DNA from: Duganella sp. BJB476
GTDB lineage: Bacteria; Pseudomonadota; Gammaproteobacteria; Burkholderiales; Burkholderiaceae_D
Assembly (NCBI RefSeq): GCF_003416895.1
Contig: NZ_QVIO01000003.1
Span: 620,001-684,000, forward strand
Reading direction: 5' to 3'
Length of the DNA: 64,000 bases
The position numbers and the translations under genes are program-made. Below, one piece after another: positions 1 to 8,507 of the stretch. How positions within the stretch are numbered: the stretch's first letter is position 1; every line of letters starts with the position of its first letter. Under the pieces are notes generated by a model. That model saw only the letters and a list, made by a program, of their open reading frames with translations, was not told the DNA's origin and ran no database searches.

Positions 1-1401
1 CGGACTGCCGGCGATCGCACCCTGCGTCTTGGCCGAGATCGAACCGGCCAGTGTCGCCTGCAAGGCCTGCACATCCAGCGCCGGCGCCAGCTGGGTGGCG
101 AAGGCGATGCGGCGGCTCAGTGCATCGGGATTGAGCCAGGCGTCCTGCGTGTTCTTGTAGCCGTCCGGCGTCTGGCAGCCGTACAGCGGCATGCCGAGGC
201 GGGTCAGCACGCCCAATGTTTGCTTGATGTCCGACGGCGCCGTGTCGCTGGCGCGCGCCGCCGAGATCACGTATTGATACGGCGTCTTGAACTTCGCGCC
301 CACCGCTTCCGGCGCCATGAACTCGGCGCTGGCGAACAGGGTGCGCAGCACGCTGCGGATATCGCCCTTGCTGTCGATGTAGCTCTTGGCCATGCGGTCC
401 ACCAGCGCCGGCGGCGGCTGGTCCTGCACGAAGTACTGCGCCAGCTGGAAGCTCAGGTGATGCGCGGTCGCCGGCAGCATCGCCAGCACGTCCAGCGCGT
501 ACTCGCCCTCCTCCTGGCCGCCGGCCTTGATGCGGCGGCCCAGCCAGACCTTGTCGTCGCGGTCGTGGCGCGCGGGGTCGAAGGCGAAGGTGCGGTTGCG
601 CGCGACCAGTTCGCGGTTGTCGTAGGTCCAGCCGGTCAGCATGCGCGCCAGTTCGGTCACGTCCTTCTGCGTGTAGCCGCTGTCGACGCCCATGGTGTGC
701 AGCTCCATCAGCTCGCGCGCATAGTTTTCATTCAGGCCGCTGCTCTTGGCCTTCTGGCCGCCCTGTTTTCTGCCGCGCGGAATGTAGCCATTGGCGGTGG
801 AGACCCAGTTGTCCAGGTAGTACAGCATGGCTGGATGGTGCGCGGTGGCGCCCAGCAGGTCGCGGAAATTCCCCAGCGCGTAAGGGCGGATCGCGTCGCG
901 CTCGTAACTGGCGATCAGCGCGCGGTCGACGCCCTTGCCGGCGAAGACGTTGAAGTGATTGAACCAGAAATCGACCATCACTTCTTCCAGCTGGTTCGGG
1001 CTGTCGACCGCGCGGGCGATGCGCGCCTCCGCCGTCTGCTGCGCAATCGCGGTGACCACTTCGCGGCGCTTGGCCTTGTCGCCGTCCGACTCGTCCTTGG
1101 CCATCGCTCGCACTTCCAGGAAGCGCCGCATCACCACGCCGGCCGGTTGCTGCACCGCGTCCAGGCTGGCCAGGCGCGCGCTCAATGCCGGCGGCAGCGG
1201 CGCGCCGGCCGCGAGCTGCGTATCGATGTAGCGCTGCACGCCCATCTGCGTCACCCGCTCGATGTCGCCCGGCTTGGGGCCGTAGCCGATGCGGTTCAGC
1301 ACATGGGCGGCGGCCTGCTCGGGCGTCAGCGGCTCGGCCGCGATGGCGGAAGCGGCGGCGGAGGCCACGGCGGCCACGGCGATCCAGCGGTAGAAGTTCA
1401 T
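1..1401 (-). CDS. DUF1800 family secreted protein (3' end outside window)
   Basis: This minus-strand gene starts at the ATG at 1399-1401, preceded by an AGGAG ribosome site, and runs off the left edge, so only the first 467 codons are present. The N-terminus (MNFYRWIAVAAVASAAASAI) is a signal peptide. What follows fits the DUF1800 family: an early VLNRIGYGP stretch, then VDFWFNHFNVFAGKG, NENYARELMELHTMGV and LARMLTGWTYDN. In other bacteria such genes often sit beside a DUF1501 gene; any such neighbour would be outside this window. The biochemical role of the family is not established. The opposite strand is also open here, but its product is Arg/Ala/His-rich antisense and was discarded. Confidence 0.85.
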   Translation of the reverse strand, partial: MNFYRWIAVAAVASAAASAIAAEPLTPEQAAAHVLNRIGYGPKPGDIERVTQMGVQRYIDTQLAAGAPLPPALSARLASLDAVQQPAGVVMRRFLEVRAMAKDESDGDKAKRREVVTAIAQQTAEARIARAVDSPNQLEEVMVDFWFNHFNVFAGKGVDRALIASYERDAIRPYALGNFRDLLGATAHHPAMLYYLDNWVSTANGYIPRGRKQGGQKAKSSGLNENYARELMELHTMGVDSGYTQKDVTELARMLTGWTYDNRELVARNRTFAFDPARHDRDDKVWLGRRIKAGGQEEGEYALDVLAMLPATAHHLSFQLAQYFVQDQPPPALVDRMAKSYIDSKGDIRSVLRTLFASAEFMAPEAVGAKFKTPYQYVISAARASDTAPSDIKQTLGVLTRLGMPLYGCQTPDGYKNTQDAWLNPDALSRRIAFATQLAPALDVQALQATLAGSISAKTQGAIAGSP

Positions 1402-1512
1402 GGCGGCGCTCCTGTCGAAAAATATATTTACTTTATAACGCAATATTGCTGGGCCTCAAACGACTGCCATGTATCGGTTGTAAGCGGCTGTTAGCATTCG
1501 TTCACAAATAAA

Positions 1513-1546
1513 TTAAACAACTGATTTAGTTATATCAATCGTTTAA
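1513..1546. promoter_or_regulatory. Candidate TetR operator upstream of the efflux operon
   Basis: A gapped dyad, TTAAAC-n3-TGAT-n8-ATCA-n3-GTTTAA, is exactly symmetrical over the named blocks. It ends 13 bp before the tetR-type start at 1560, in an AT-rich island within GC-rich sequence. Position and symmetry fit autorepression by the TetR-family protein encoded next, which would also control the co-transcribed RND pump. The binding itself is inferred. Confidence 0.55.
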
Positions 1547-1559
1547 ATTATGTGTTGTA

Positions 1560-2267
1560 ATGCCGCCCATGAACGCTAAACCCACTTCCATCGATACTAG
1601 CCAGCCAGCCGACGACGGCCGCAAGCCACGTTCGGACGGCGAGCAATCGCGCGAGCGGCTGCTGCAAGCGGCCATGCGCCTGTTCGCCGCGCAGGGCTTT
1701 TCCAAAACCTCGACCCGCGAGATCGCCCAGGCGGCCAACGCCAACGTCGCCGCGATCAGCTACTACTTCGGCGACAAGGCGGGGCTGTACCAGGCCTGCT
1801 TCAGCTTCATGTGCCAGCCGGAGCCGGACAATATCGCGCTGTTCGCCCAGCCGCATTTCACGCTGCGGCAGACGCTGGAGGGCTACTACCGGCAGATGCT
1901 GGCGCCGCTGATGGCGGGCGAGGATGCGCAACTGTTCCTGCGTTTGTTTTACCGGGAGATGCTGGAACCCACCGGGCTGTGGCAGCAGGAAATCGACAAC
2001 AACATCAAGCCGGAGCATCAGGCGATGGTGGTCGCGCTAAGCCGTCACCTGGGCCTGGAGCAGCCCACCGACGACGTGCACCGCCTGGCCTACGCCCTCG
2101 CCGGCATGGCCGTGCAGATCATGGTCGGACGCGACATCATCGCCTCGATCACGCCGCACCTGCTGGCCACGACGGAAGCGATAGACACATGGGGGCAGTA
2201 CCTGGTCGGCTTTGCCGAAGCCATGGTGCTGGCCGAGAAAACCAAACTTCAACAAGGAAAAGCATGA
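1560..2267 (+). CDS. TetR/AcrR-family repressor of the RND operon
   Basis: The 235-residue protein has an N-terminal TetR helix-turn-helix at about residues 25-75 (RERLLQAAMRLFAAQGF, then TSTREIAQAA and ISYYFGDKAGLYQA). Its C-terminal ligand domain resembles the CerR-type (DUF1956) class (EGYYRQMLAPLM, FLRLFYREMLEPTG). An internal ATG at 1569 is an alternative start. The stop overlaps the next start (ATGA at 2264-2267), so it is translationally coupled to the outer membrane factor. A dyad immediately upstream suggests autorepression released by a pump substrate. The inducer cannot be told from sequence. Confidence 0.87.
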   Translation: MPPMNAKPTSIDTSQPADDGRKPRSDGEQSRERLLQAAMRLFAAQGFSKTSTREIAQAANANVAAISYYFGDKAGLYQACFSFMCQPEPDNIALFAQPHFTLRQTLEGYYRQMLAPLMAGEDAQLFLRLFYREMLEPTGLWQQEIDNNIKPEHQAMVVALSRHLGLEQPTDDVHRLAYALAGMAVQIMVGRDIIASITPHLLATTEAIDTWGQYLVGFAEAMVLAEKTKLQQGKA

Positions 2268-3712
2268 CGATATTCTTACGGGCGGCGGCGCTGGCCGTCG
2301 TCGCCTCGCTCAGCGCCTGCGCCACGCAGGCGCCCGCGCCGCACGTGGCCGCACAGGCGCCGCAGCAGTGGCAGGCTCCATTGCCGACGCAACTCCCCCA
2401 TAACGGCAGCCAGGCCGACCTGGCCAGCTGGTGGAGCCGCCAGGCCGACGCGCTGCTGGTGCAGCTGATCGAATCGGCGCAAGCCGTCAGCCCGACCATC
2501 GCCACAGCCGGCTCGCGCATCGCGCAATCGCGCGCCGAGCGCGTGGCGGCGGGCGCCGCGCTGGCGCCGTCGCTGGACGCAACGATCAGCGCCAGCCGCT
2601 CCAACCAGCAATCGACGCTGCCGATGGGGACCACTTCACAGGCGGCCTTGCAGGCCTCGTGGGAGATCGATCTGTTCGGCGGCAACCGCGCCGCGCGCGA
2701 TGCGGCGCAAGCGCGCCTCGACAGCGCCCACGCCGGCTGGCACGACGCCCGCGTCTCGGTGGCGGCCGAAGTGGCCAACCAATACTACGGCCTGCGCGCC
2801 TGCGAGCAGCTGCTGGCCGTGGCCAAACAGGACGCCGCCTCGCGCAGCGACACCGCGCGCCTGACGGAGCTGAGCGCCAAGGCAGGCTTCCAGTCGCCGG
2901 CCAGCCTGGCGCTGGCACGCGCCAGCGCGGCCGACGGCAACAACCGCTATATCACCCAGCGCGCCGCCTGCGACGTCAACGTCAAGGCGCTGGTGGCGCT
3001 GACCGCCATCGGCGAACCTGAACTGCGCGGCAAGCTGGCCGCAGGCGCATCTGCAGCCGCCGGCGCCGCCGCCAGCGCGCCGGCCATCGCCATCGCCGAA
3101 CTGCCGGCGCGCACGCTGAGCCAGCGTCCCGACGTCTTCACCGCCGAACGCGAAGTGAGCGCCGCCAGCGCCGATGTCGGCTCCGCGCAGGCGCAGCGCT
3201 ATCCGCGCCTGGCCTTGTCCGGCTCCATCGGCTATGGCAACTTCCGCGCCGGCGGCGTCAACACCGGCACCGACACCTGGACCATCGGCCCGGTCTCGGT
3301 GTCGCTGCCGATCTTCGACGCCGGCAAGCGCCGCGCCAACGTCGACGCGGCCAGCGCCCGCTACGACGCCGCCGTCTCCAGCTACCGCGCCACCGTGCGC
3401 CAGGCCGTGAGCGAAGTGGAACAGGCGCTGGTCAACCTGGACGCCACCGGCGAACGCGCCGGCGACGCGCAGGCCGCGCTGCAAGGCTACCGCGTCAACT
3501 TCACCGCCGTGGAAGACCGCTACAAGAACGGGCTGGCCAGCCTGTTCGAACTGGAGGACGCGCGCCGCACCCGCCTGGCCGCCGAACAAACCGTCATCAA
3601 CCTGCAGCGCGAGCGCAGCACCGCCTGGGTAGCGCTGTACCGCGCCGCCGGCGGCGGCTGGACCGCCCCGACCGACGGCGCCCCTGCCGTCGCCAGCGCC
3701 AACCCACAATAA
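2264..3712 (+). CDS. RND efflux outer membrane lipoprotein, NodT family
   Basis: The frame is open further upstream, but the start at 2264 is chosen because it overlaps the tetR stop as ATGA and gives a lipoprotein signal (MTIFLRAAALAVVASLSAC) with the acylated Cys at residue 19. The 482-aa length and motifs are those of TolC-like outer membrane factors: SWEIDLFGGNRAARDAAQAR, a repeated half with LPARTLSQRPDVFTAEREV, SLPIFDAGKRRANVDAA, and the terminal LYRAAGGGW. It should form the trimeric exit duct for the adaptor and pump encoded directly downstream. Confidence 0.9.
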   Translation: MTIFLRAAALAVVASLSACATQAPAPHVAAQAPQQWQAPLPTQLPHNGSQADLASWWSRQADALLVQLIESAQAVSPTIATAGSRIAQSRAERVAAGAALAPSLDATISASRSNQQSTLPMGTTSQAALQASWEIDLFGGNRAARDAAQARLDSAHAGWHDARVSVAAEVANQYYGLRACEQLLAVAKQDAASRSDTARLTELSAKAGFQSPASLALARASAADGNNRYITQRAACDVNVKALVALTAIGEPELRGKLAAGASAAAGAAASAPAIAIAELPARTLSQRPDVFTAEREVSAASADVGSAQAQRYPRLALSGSIGYGNFRAGGVNTGTDTWTIGPVSVSLPIFDAGKRRANVDAASARYDAAVSSYRATVRQAVSEVEQALVNLDATGERAGDAQAALQGYRVNFTAVEDRYKNGLASLFELEDARRTRLAAEQTVINLQRERSTAWVALYRAAGGGWTAPTDGAPAVASANPQ

Positions 3713-3720
3713 GAGCCATC

Positions 3721-4878
3721 ATGAACAACCTGAAAACCAATCTGAAACCGGTCGCCTACGCATTGCTGGCCGTATTCGTCATCGGCGGCGCCGGCATGGC
3801 GTTCTACCCGTCCGCCACGCAGGCCGCCGACGACAAGAAAGCGGAAACCGCCAAGCCGGCGCTGACCGTCACCACCACCAAGCCGTCGGCCGCGCGCCTG
3901 CCGATCAAGCTGGCCGCCAACGGCAACGTCGCCGCCTGGCAGGAAGCGAGCGTCAGCAGCGAATCGAACGGCCTGCGCCTGACCGAAGTGCGCGTCAACG
4001 TCGGCGACGTCGTGAAAGCCGGCGACGTGCTGGCCGTGTTCTCGGCCGATAGCGTCAACGCCGACCTGGCGCAGGCCAGGGCCGCCGTGCAGGAAGCCGA
4101 AGCCAACGCCGCCGACGCCGTCGCCAACGCGGCCCGCGCGCGCACGCTGCAAAACACCGGCGCCCTGAGCGCGCAGCAGATCAGCCAATACACCACCGCC
4201 GAACAAACCGCCAACGCCCGCATCGCCTCGGCCAAGGCCGCGCTGGCCAGCCAGCAGCTACGCCTCAAGTACACGAAAGTCGTGGCGCCGGACAGCGGTG
4301 TGATCTCCGCGCGCAGCGCCACGGTCGGCGCGGTCTCCGGCCCCGGCACGGAACTGTTCCGCATGATCCGCCAGGGCCGCCTGGAATGGCGCGCCGAAGT
4401 GGTGGCCTCCGACCTGCGCAACCTGAAGACCGGCACCGGCGCCGTCGTCAAGGCCGCCAACGGCAGCGAAGTCACCGGCAAGGTGCGCATGATCGCGCCG
4501 ACCGTCGATGCGCAGACCCGCTCCGCGCTGGTCTACGTCGACCTGCCGGCCAGCGCCGCCGCCAAGGATGCGCCGTTCAAGGCCGGCATGTTCGCCAGCG
4601 GCCAGTTCGAACTGGGCACCTCGGATGCGATGACGGTGCCGCAGCAGGCCATCGTCGTGCGCGACGGCTTCAGCTTCGTGTTCCGCCTCAACGCCGACCA
4701 GCATGTCAGCCAGATCAAGGTGCAACCGGGCCGTCGCCTGGGCGACCGCATCGAAGTGCTGGGCGGCCTGGCCGCCGACACGCAAGTGGTGGTGCGCGGC
4801 GCCGGCTTCCTGAACGACGGCGACCTGGTACACAACGTCGCCGAGACCGCGCCGGCCGCCAAGCTGGCCGCGAAGTAA
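3721..4878 (+). CDS. RND efflux periplasmic adaptor (membrane fusion protein)
   Basis: The 385-residue protein has an N-terminal membrane anchor (YALLAVFVIGGAGMAFY), a split lipoyl domain (GLRLTEVRVNVGDVVKAGDVLA, later YTKVVAPDSGVISARSATVG), a coiled-coil hairpin rich in Ala between them, and a beta-barrel/C-terminal region ending in GDRIEVLGGLAADTQVVVRG. It begins 8 bp after the outer membrane factor and is followed after 9 bp by the RND pump, so the three form one operon. It bridges pump and outer membrane duct. It is a standard member; the substrate is unknown. Confidence 0.9.
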   Translation: MNNLKTNLKPVAYALLAVFVIGGAGMAFYPSATQAADDKKAETAKPALTVTTTKPSAARLPIKLAANGNVAAWQEASVSSESNGLRLTEVRVNVGDVVKAGDVLAVFSADSVNADLAQARAAVQEAEANAADAVANAARARTLQNTGALSAQQISQYTTAEQTANARIASAKAALASQQLRLKYTKVVAPDSGVISARSATVGAVSGPGTELFRMIRQGRLEWRAEVVASDLRNLKTGTGAVVKAANGSEVTGKVRMIAPTVDAQTRSALVYVDLPASAAAKDAPFKAGMFASGQFELGTSDAMTVPQQAIVVRDGFSFVFRLNADQHVSQIKVQPGRRLGDRIEVLGGLAADTQVVVRGAGFLNDGDLVHNVAETAPAAKLAAK

Positions 4879-4887
4879 GGACACGCC

Positions 4888-7800
4888 ATGAATTTTTCCT
4901 CCCTATCGATCAAGAACCCGATCCCGGCGATCATGCTGTTCGCGCTGCTGACGCTGGCCGGGCTGATGGCCTTCAAGGCCAATCCGGTTCAGGATTTCCC
5001 TGACATTGAACTGCCCATCGTCACCATCAGCGCCACGCTGGACGGCAGCGCGCCGGCCCAGCTGGAAACCGAAGTCGCCCGCAAGATCGAGGACTCGGTC
5101 GCCACGCTGCAAGGCGTGAAGAACATCTCCACCACGGTGCTGGACGGCGTGTCCACCACCGTGGTCGAATTCATCCTTGAAAAACCGATCGCTGACGCCG
5201 TCAACGAAGTGCGCGACGCCGTGGCCCGCGTCAAGGCCGACCTGCCGGCCGAGCTGCGCGATCCGACCGTGACCAAGGCTTCCACCGCCGGCCGCGTGAT
5301 CATGACCTTCACCGCCTCCGCCTCCAATGCGCCCGGCGAGAAGATGGACAAGCAGGAACTGAGCTGGTTCGTCGACAACGCCGTCTCCAAGCGTTTGCTG
5401 GCGGTGCCCGGCGTGGGCGCGGTCAAGCGCGTCGGCGGCGTGAAGCGCGAGATCCGCGTGGAACTGGACGACGCCCGCATGGCCGCCCTGCGCGTGTCCG
5501 CGCTGGACGTCTCGCGTCAACTGCGCCTGGTGCAGAAGGAAGCGCCGGGTGGACGCGGTGACGTCAGCGGCGCCGAGCAATCGGTGCGCACCATCGCCAC
5601 CGTGCAGAGCGCGGCCGCGCTGGCCGCCATCGAACTGCCGCTGACCGACGGCCGCCGCGTGCGCCTCGACCAGGTGGCCACGGTGACCGACACCGTCTCC
5701 GAGCCGCGCGCCATCGCGCTGCAGGACGGCGTGCCGGTGATCGGCTTTGAAATCTTCCGCACCAAGGGCGCCAGCGAACTGGCCGTCGCCAAGGGTGCGC
5801 GCGCCGCCGTCGAAGAACTGAAACGCGCCAATCCGCGCGTCGAACTGAAGCCGGTGATCGACAACGCCTTCCCGGTCGAAGAAAACTTCAACGGCTCGAT
5901 GGAGCTGCTGTACGAAGGCGCCATCCTGGCGGTGCTGGTGGTGTGGTGGTTCCTGCGCGACTGGCGCGCCACGCTGGTGGCCGCCGCCGCGCTGCCGCTG
6001 TCGGTGATGCCGGCCTTCCTCGGCCTGTACCTGTTCGGCTACACGCTCAACATGGTCACGCTGCTGTCGATGGCGCTGGTGGTGGGCGTGCTGGTCGACG
6101 ACGCCATCGTCGAAATCGAAAACATCGCGCGCCACCTGCGCATGGGTAAAACCCCGATGGAAGCGGCGATGGAAGCGGCCGACGAAATCGGCATGGCGGT
6201 GATCGCCACCACCTTCGCGCTGGTCGCGGTGTTCCTGCCGACCGCCTTCATGGGCGGCGTGCCCGGCCTGTTCTTCAAGCAGTTCGGCTGGACCGCCGTG
6301 GTGGCGGTGCTGGCCTCGCTGGTGGTGGCCCGTTTGCTGACGCCGATGATGGCCGCCTACATCCTCAAGCCGATCGCGCATGCGGAAGAAAAAGACGGCT
6401 GGCTGATGACGCGCTACATCCGCGTCATGCGCTGGTGCCTGAAACACCGCCTGGTGACGGCGATCGCCTCGGCCGCGTTCTTCGCCGGATCGATCATGCT
6501 GGTAGGCCTGCTGCCGACCGGCTTCGTACCGGCCGCCGACCGCTCGCAGACCCAGATCAACCTGGAACTGCCGCCCGGCTCCACGCTGGCCGAGACCAGC
6601 GTGGTCGCCGAGCGCGCCCGCAAGGCCGCGATGGAAGTCAAAGGCATCAAGGCGATCTTCAGCTCCATCGGCGGCGGCTCCAGCGGCGACGCCTTCGCCC
6701 CCGGCACCGCGGCCGAAGCGCGCAACGCCGTGCTGACGCTGACCACCGTGCACCGCAATGACCGCAAGGAATCGATGCCCGACCTGGAAGCGGAAATCCG
6801 CGCCAAGTTGAACGCCATTCCCGGCGCCCGCTTCAAGGTCGGCCCGCCAGACAACGGCGTCAAGATGCAGCTGGTGCTGCGCAGCGAAGATCCGGTCGCG
6901 CTGAAAGAGACGGCGCAAAAAGTGGAGCGTGAAATGCGCACGCTCAAAGGCGTCGGCAACGTGCGCTCCAGCGCCTCGCTGGTGCGCCCTGAGATCATCG
7001 TCACGCCGGACTTCGCCAAGGCCGCCGACCTGGGCGTGACCGCCGCGTCGATCGGCCAGACCGTGCGCGTGGCCACCGCCGGCGACTACGACACCGACCT
7101 GACCAAGATGAACCTGCCGGAACGCCAGGTGCCGATCCGCGTCAAGCTGCCGGACGCCGTGCGCGCCGACCTGGAAGCCATCGGCCGCCTGACGGTGCCG
7201 GGCAAGAACGGCCCGGTCTTGCTGGCCACCGTCGCCACCATCACGATGGAAAGCGGCCCGGCGCAGATCAATCGCCTCAACCGCAGCCGCAACGTCACGC
7301 TGGAAGTGGAACTGGGCAAACGCTCGCTGGGCGAAGTGAACACCGAAGCGCGCGCGCTGCCGACCATGATGAACCTGCCGCCGTCGGTGAAGATCGCCGA
7401 ACTGGGCGACACCCAGGAGATGGCTTCGCTGTTCGCCAGCTTCGGCATCGCCATGCTGATCGGCGTGTTGTGCATCTACTGCGTGCTGGTGTTGTTGTTC
7501 AAGGACTTCATGCAGCCGATGACGATTCTGGCGGCGCTGCCGCTGTCGATCGGCGGCGCCTTCGTGGCGCTGCTGATCACCGGCCGCGCGCTGTCGATGC
7601 CGTCGATGATCGGCCTGATCATGCTGATGGGGATCGTTACAAAGAACTCAATCTTGCTGGTTGATTATGCTATTCTGGCGCGTCAGGAAGGCATGAGCCG
7701 TTTCGATGCCCTGGTCGACGCCTGCCACAAGCGCAGCCGTCCGATTCTGATGACCACCATCGCGATGGGCGCCGGCATGATGCCGCTGGCGCTGGGCTGG

Positions 7801-8022
7801 GGCGCCGATCCGAGCTTCCGTTCGCCGATGGCGATCACGGTGATCGGTGGCCTGATCACATCGACGTTATTGAGCCTGCTGGTGGTGCCGGCCGTGTTCA
7901 CCTACATCGACGACCTGGAACACCTGCTGCAACGCCTGATGGGCAAGCTGCGCCGCACGCCGGCGCCGCCCCCCGAAGCAACCGCGACGCCGCTGCGCAA
8001 GATCGCCGGCGGCGGACACTAA
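4888..8022 (+). CDS. RND multidrug efflux inner membrane transporter
   Basis: At 1044 residues this is full length for the HAE1/AcrB-like RND family. It has the N-terminal membrane segment (NPIPAIMLFALLTLAGLMAF), two large periplasmic loops, and the proton relay residues: the Asp pair in TM4 (GVLVDDAIVEIENI) and the Lys in TM10 (MGIVTKNSILLVDYA). It uses proton influx to drive drugs into the periplasmic adaptor and outer membrane channel. It is the last of the three pump genes; a GyrI-like gene follows 16 bp downstream. Relatives act on biocides, dyes or antibiotics, but specificity cannot be read from the sequence. Confidence 0.93.
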   Translation: MNFSSLSIKNPIPAIMLFALLTLAGLMAFKANPVQDFPDIELPIVTISATLDGSAPAQLETEVARKIEDSVATLQGVKNISTTVLDGVSTTVVEFILEKPIADAVNEVRDAVARVKADLPAELRDPTVTKASTAGRVIMTFTASASNAPGEKMDKQELSWFVDNAVSKRLLAVPGVGAVKRVGGVKREIRVELDDARMAALRVSALDVSRQLRLVQKEAPGGRGDVSGAEQSVRTIATVQSAAALAAIELPLTDGRRVRLDQVATVTDTVSEPRAIALQDGVPVIGFEIFRTKGASELAVAKGARAAVEELKRANPRVELKPVIDNAFPVEENFNGSMELLYEGAILAVLVVWWFLRDWRATLVAAAALPLSVMPAFLGLYLFGYTLNMVTLLSMALVVGVLVDDAIVEIENIARHLRMGKTPMEAAMEAADEIGMAVIATTFALVAVFLPTAFMGGVPGLFFKQFGWTAVVAVLASLVVARLLTPMMAAYILKPIAHAEEKDGWLMTRYIRVMRWCLKHRLVTAIASAAFFAGSIMLVGLLPTGFVPAADRSQTQINLELPPGSTLAETSVVAERARKAAMEVKGIKAIFSSIGGGSSGDAFAPGTAAEARNAVLTLTTVHRNDRKESMPDLEAEIRAKLNAIPGARFKVGPPDNGVKMQLVLRSEDPVALKETAQKVEREMRTLKGVGNVRSSASLVRPEIIVTPDFAKAADLGVTAASIGQTVRVATAGDYDTDLTKMNLPERQVPIRVKLPDAVRADLEAIGRLTVPGKNGPVLLATVATITMESGPAQINRLNRSRNVTLEVELGKRSLGEVNTEARALPTMMNLPPSVKIAELGDTQEMASLFASFGIAMLIGVLCIYCVLVLLFKDFMQPMTILAALPLSIGGAFVALLITGRALSMPSMIGLIMLMGIVTKNSILLVDYAILARQEGMSRFDALVDACHKRSRPILMTTIAMGAGMMPLALGWGADPSFRSPMAITVIGGLITSTLLSLLVVPAVFTYIDDLEHLLQRLMGKLRRTPAPPPEATATPLRKIAGGGH

Positions 8023-8038
8023 ACGAAAGGAGATCGAG

Positions 8039-8497
8039 ATGGAATATGAAATCAAGGATTTACCGGCAGTCCGCGTAGCCTACCTGCGCTACAAGGGGCC
8101 GTTCGGCGCGCCGATCGGCGAGTTCTGGAAAGAGGTGTTCACGCCGTGGCAGAAAGCCTTTGGCCTGGTGGGCAAGGTCACTTACGGCGTGGCGCAGGAC
8201 GATCCAAGCACCACGCCGCCGGAGGAGTGCCGCTACGACGCCTGTATCGAAGTCTCGGCCGAGTATCCGATCAAGGAGCCGGCAAAGGAAGCCATGATTC
8301 CTGCCGGCCGCTACGCCGTCGCCAAGTTCAAGGGCACCGGCGACCAGGTGCCTGCGGCCTGGGGCGAGTTCTTCGGCCAACTGCATGCCGAGGGCAAGGT
8401 CGATGCCGGCCCGTGCTTCGAGCGCTATCCGGCCGATTACGCGATGGACCCGGCCACCGGCGTGTTCGAATCGGAGCTCTGCATCCCGGTGAAATAA
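8039..8497 (+). CDS. GyrI-like small-molecule-binding protein
   Basis: The 152-residue protein matches the GyrI-like/AraC effector-binding domain: an opening beta strand MEYEIKDLPAVRVAYLRYKG, a central RYDACIEVS strand, IPAGRYAVAKFKGTG, and a terminal FESELCIPVK. It follows a strong ribosome site (AAAGGAGATCGAG) 16 bp after the RND gene, so it is probably the distal gene of the efflux operon. Such stand-alone domains bind drugs or act as sensors or hydrolases of amphipathic compounds. A role in binding pump substrates is an inference. Confidence 0.8.
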   Translation: MEYEIKDLPAVRVAYLRYKGPFGAPIGEFWKEVFTPWQKAFGLVGKVTYGVAQDDPSTTPPEECRYDACIEVSAEYPIKEPAKEAMIPAGRYAVAKFKGTGDQVPAAWGEFFGQLHAEGKVDAGPCFERYPADYAMDPATGVFESELCIPVK

Positions 8498-8507
8498 ACC
8501 ACCGGAC

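Noticed and set aside
220-1494. Long plus-strand open frame opposite the DUF1800 gene
   Set aside because: Its product is Arg/His/Val-rich without any motif, as usual for the antisense of a GC-rich gene; the minus strand encodes a clear DUF1800 protein.
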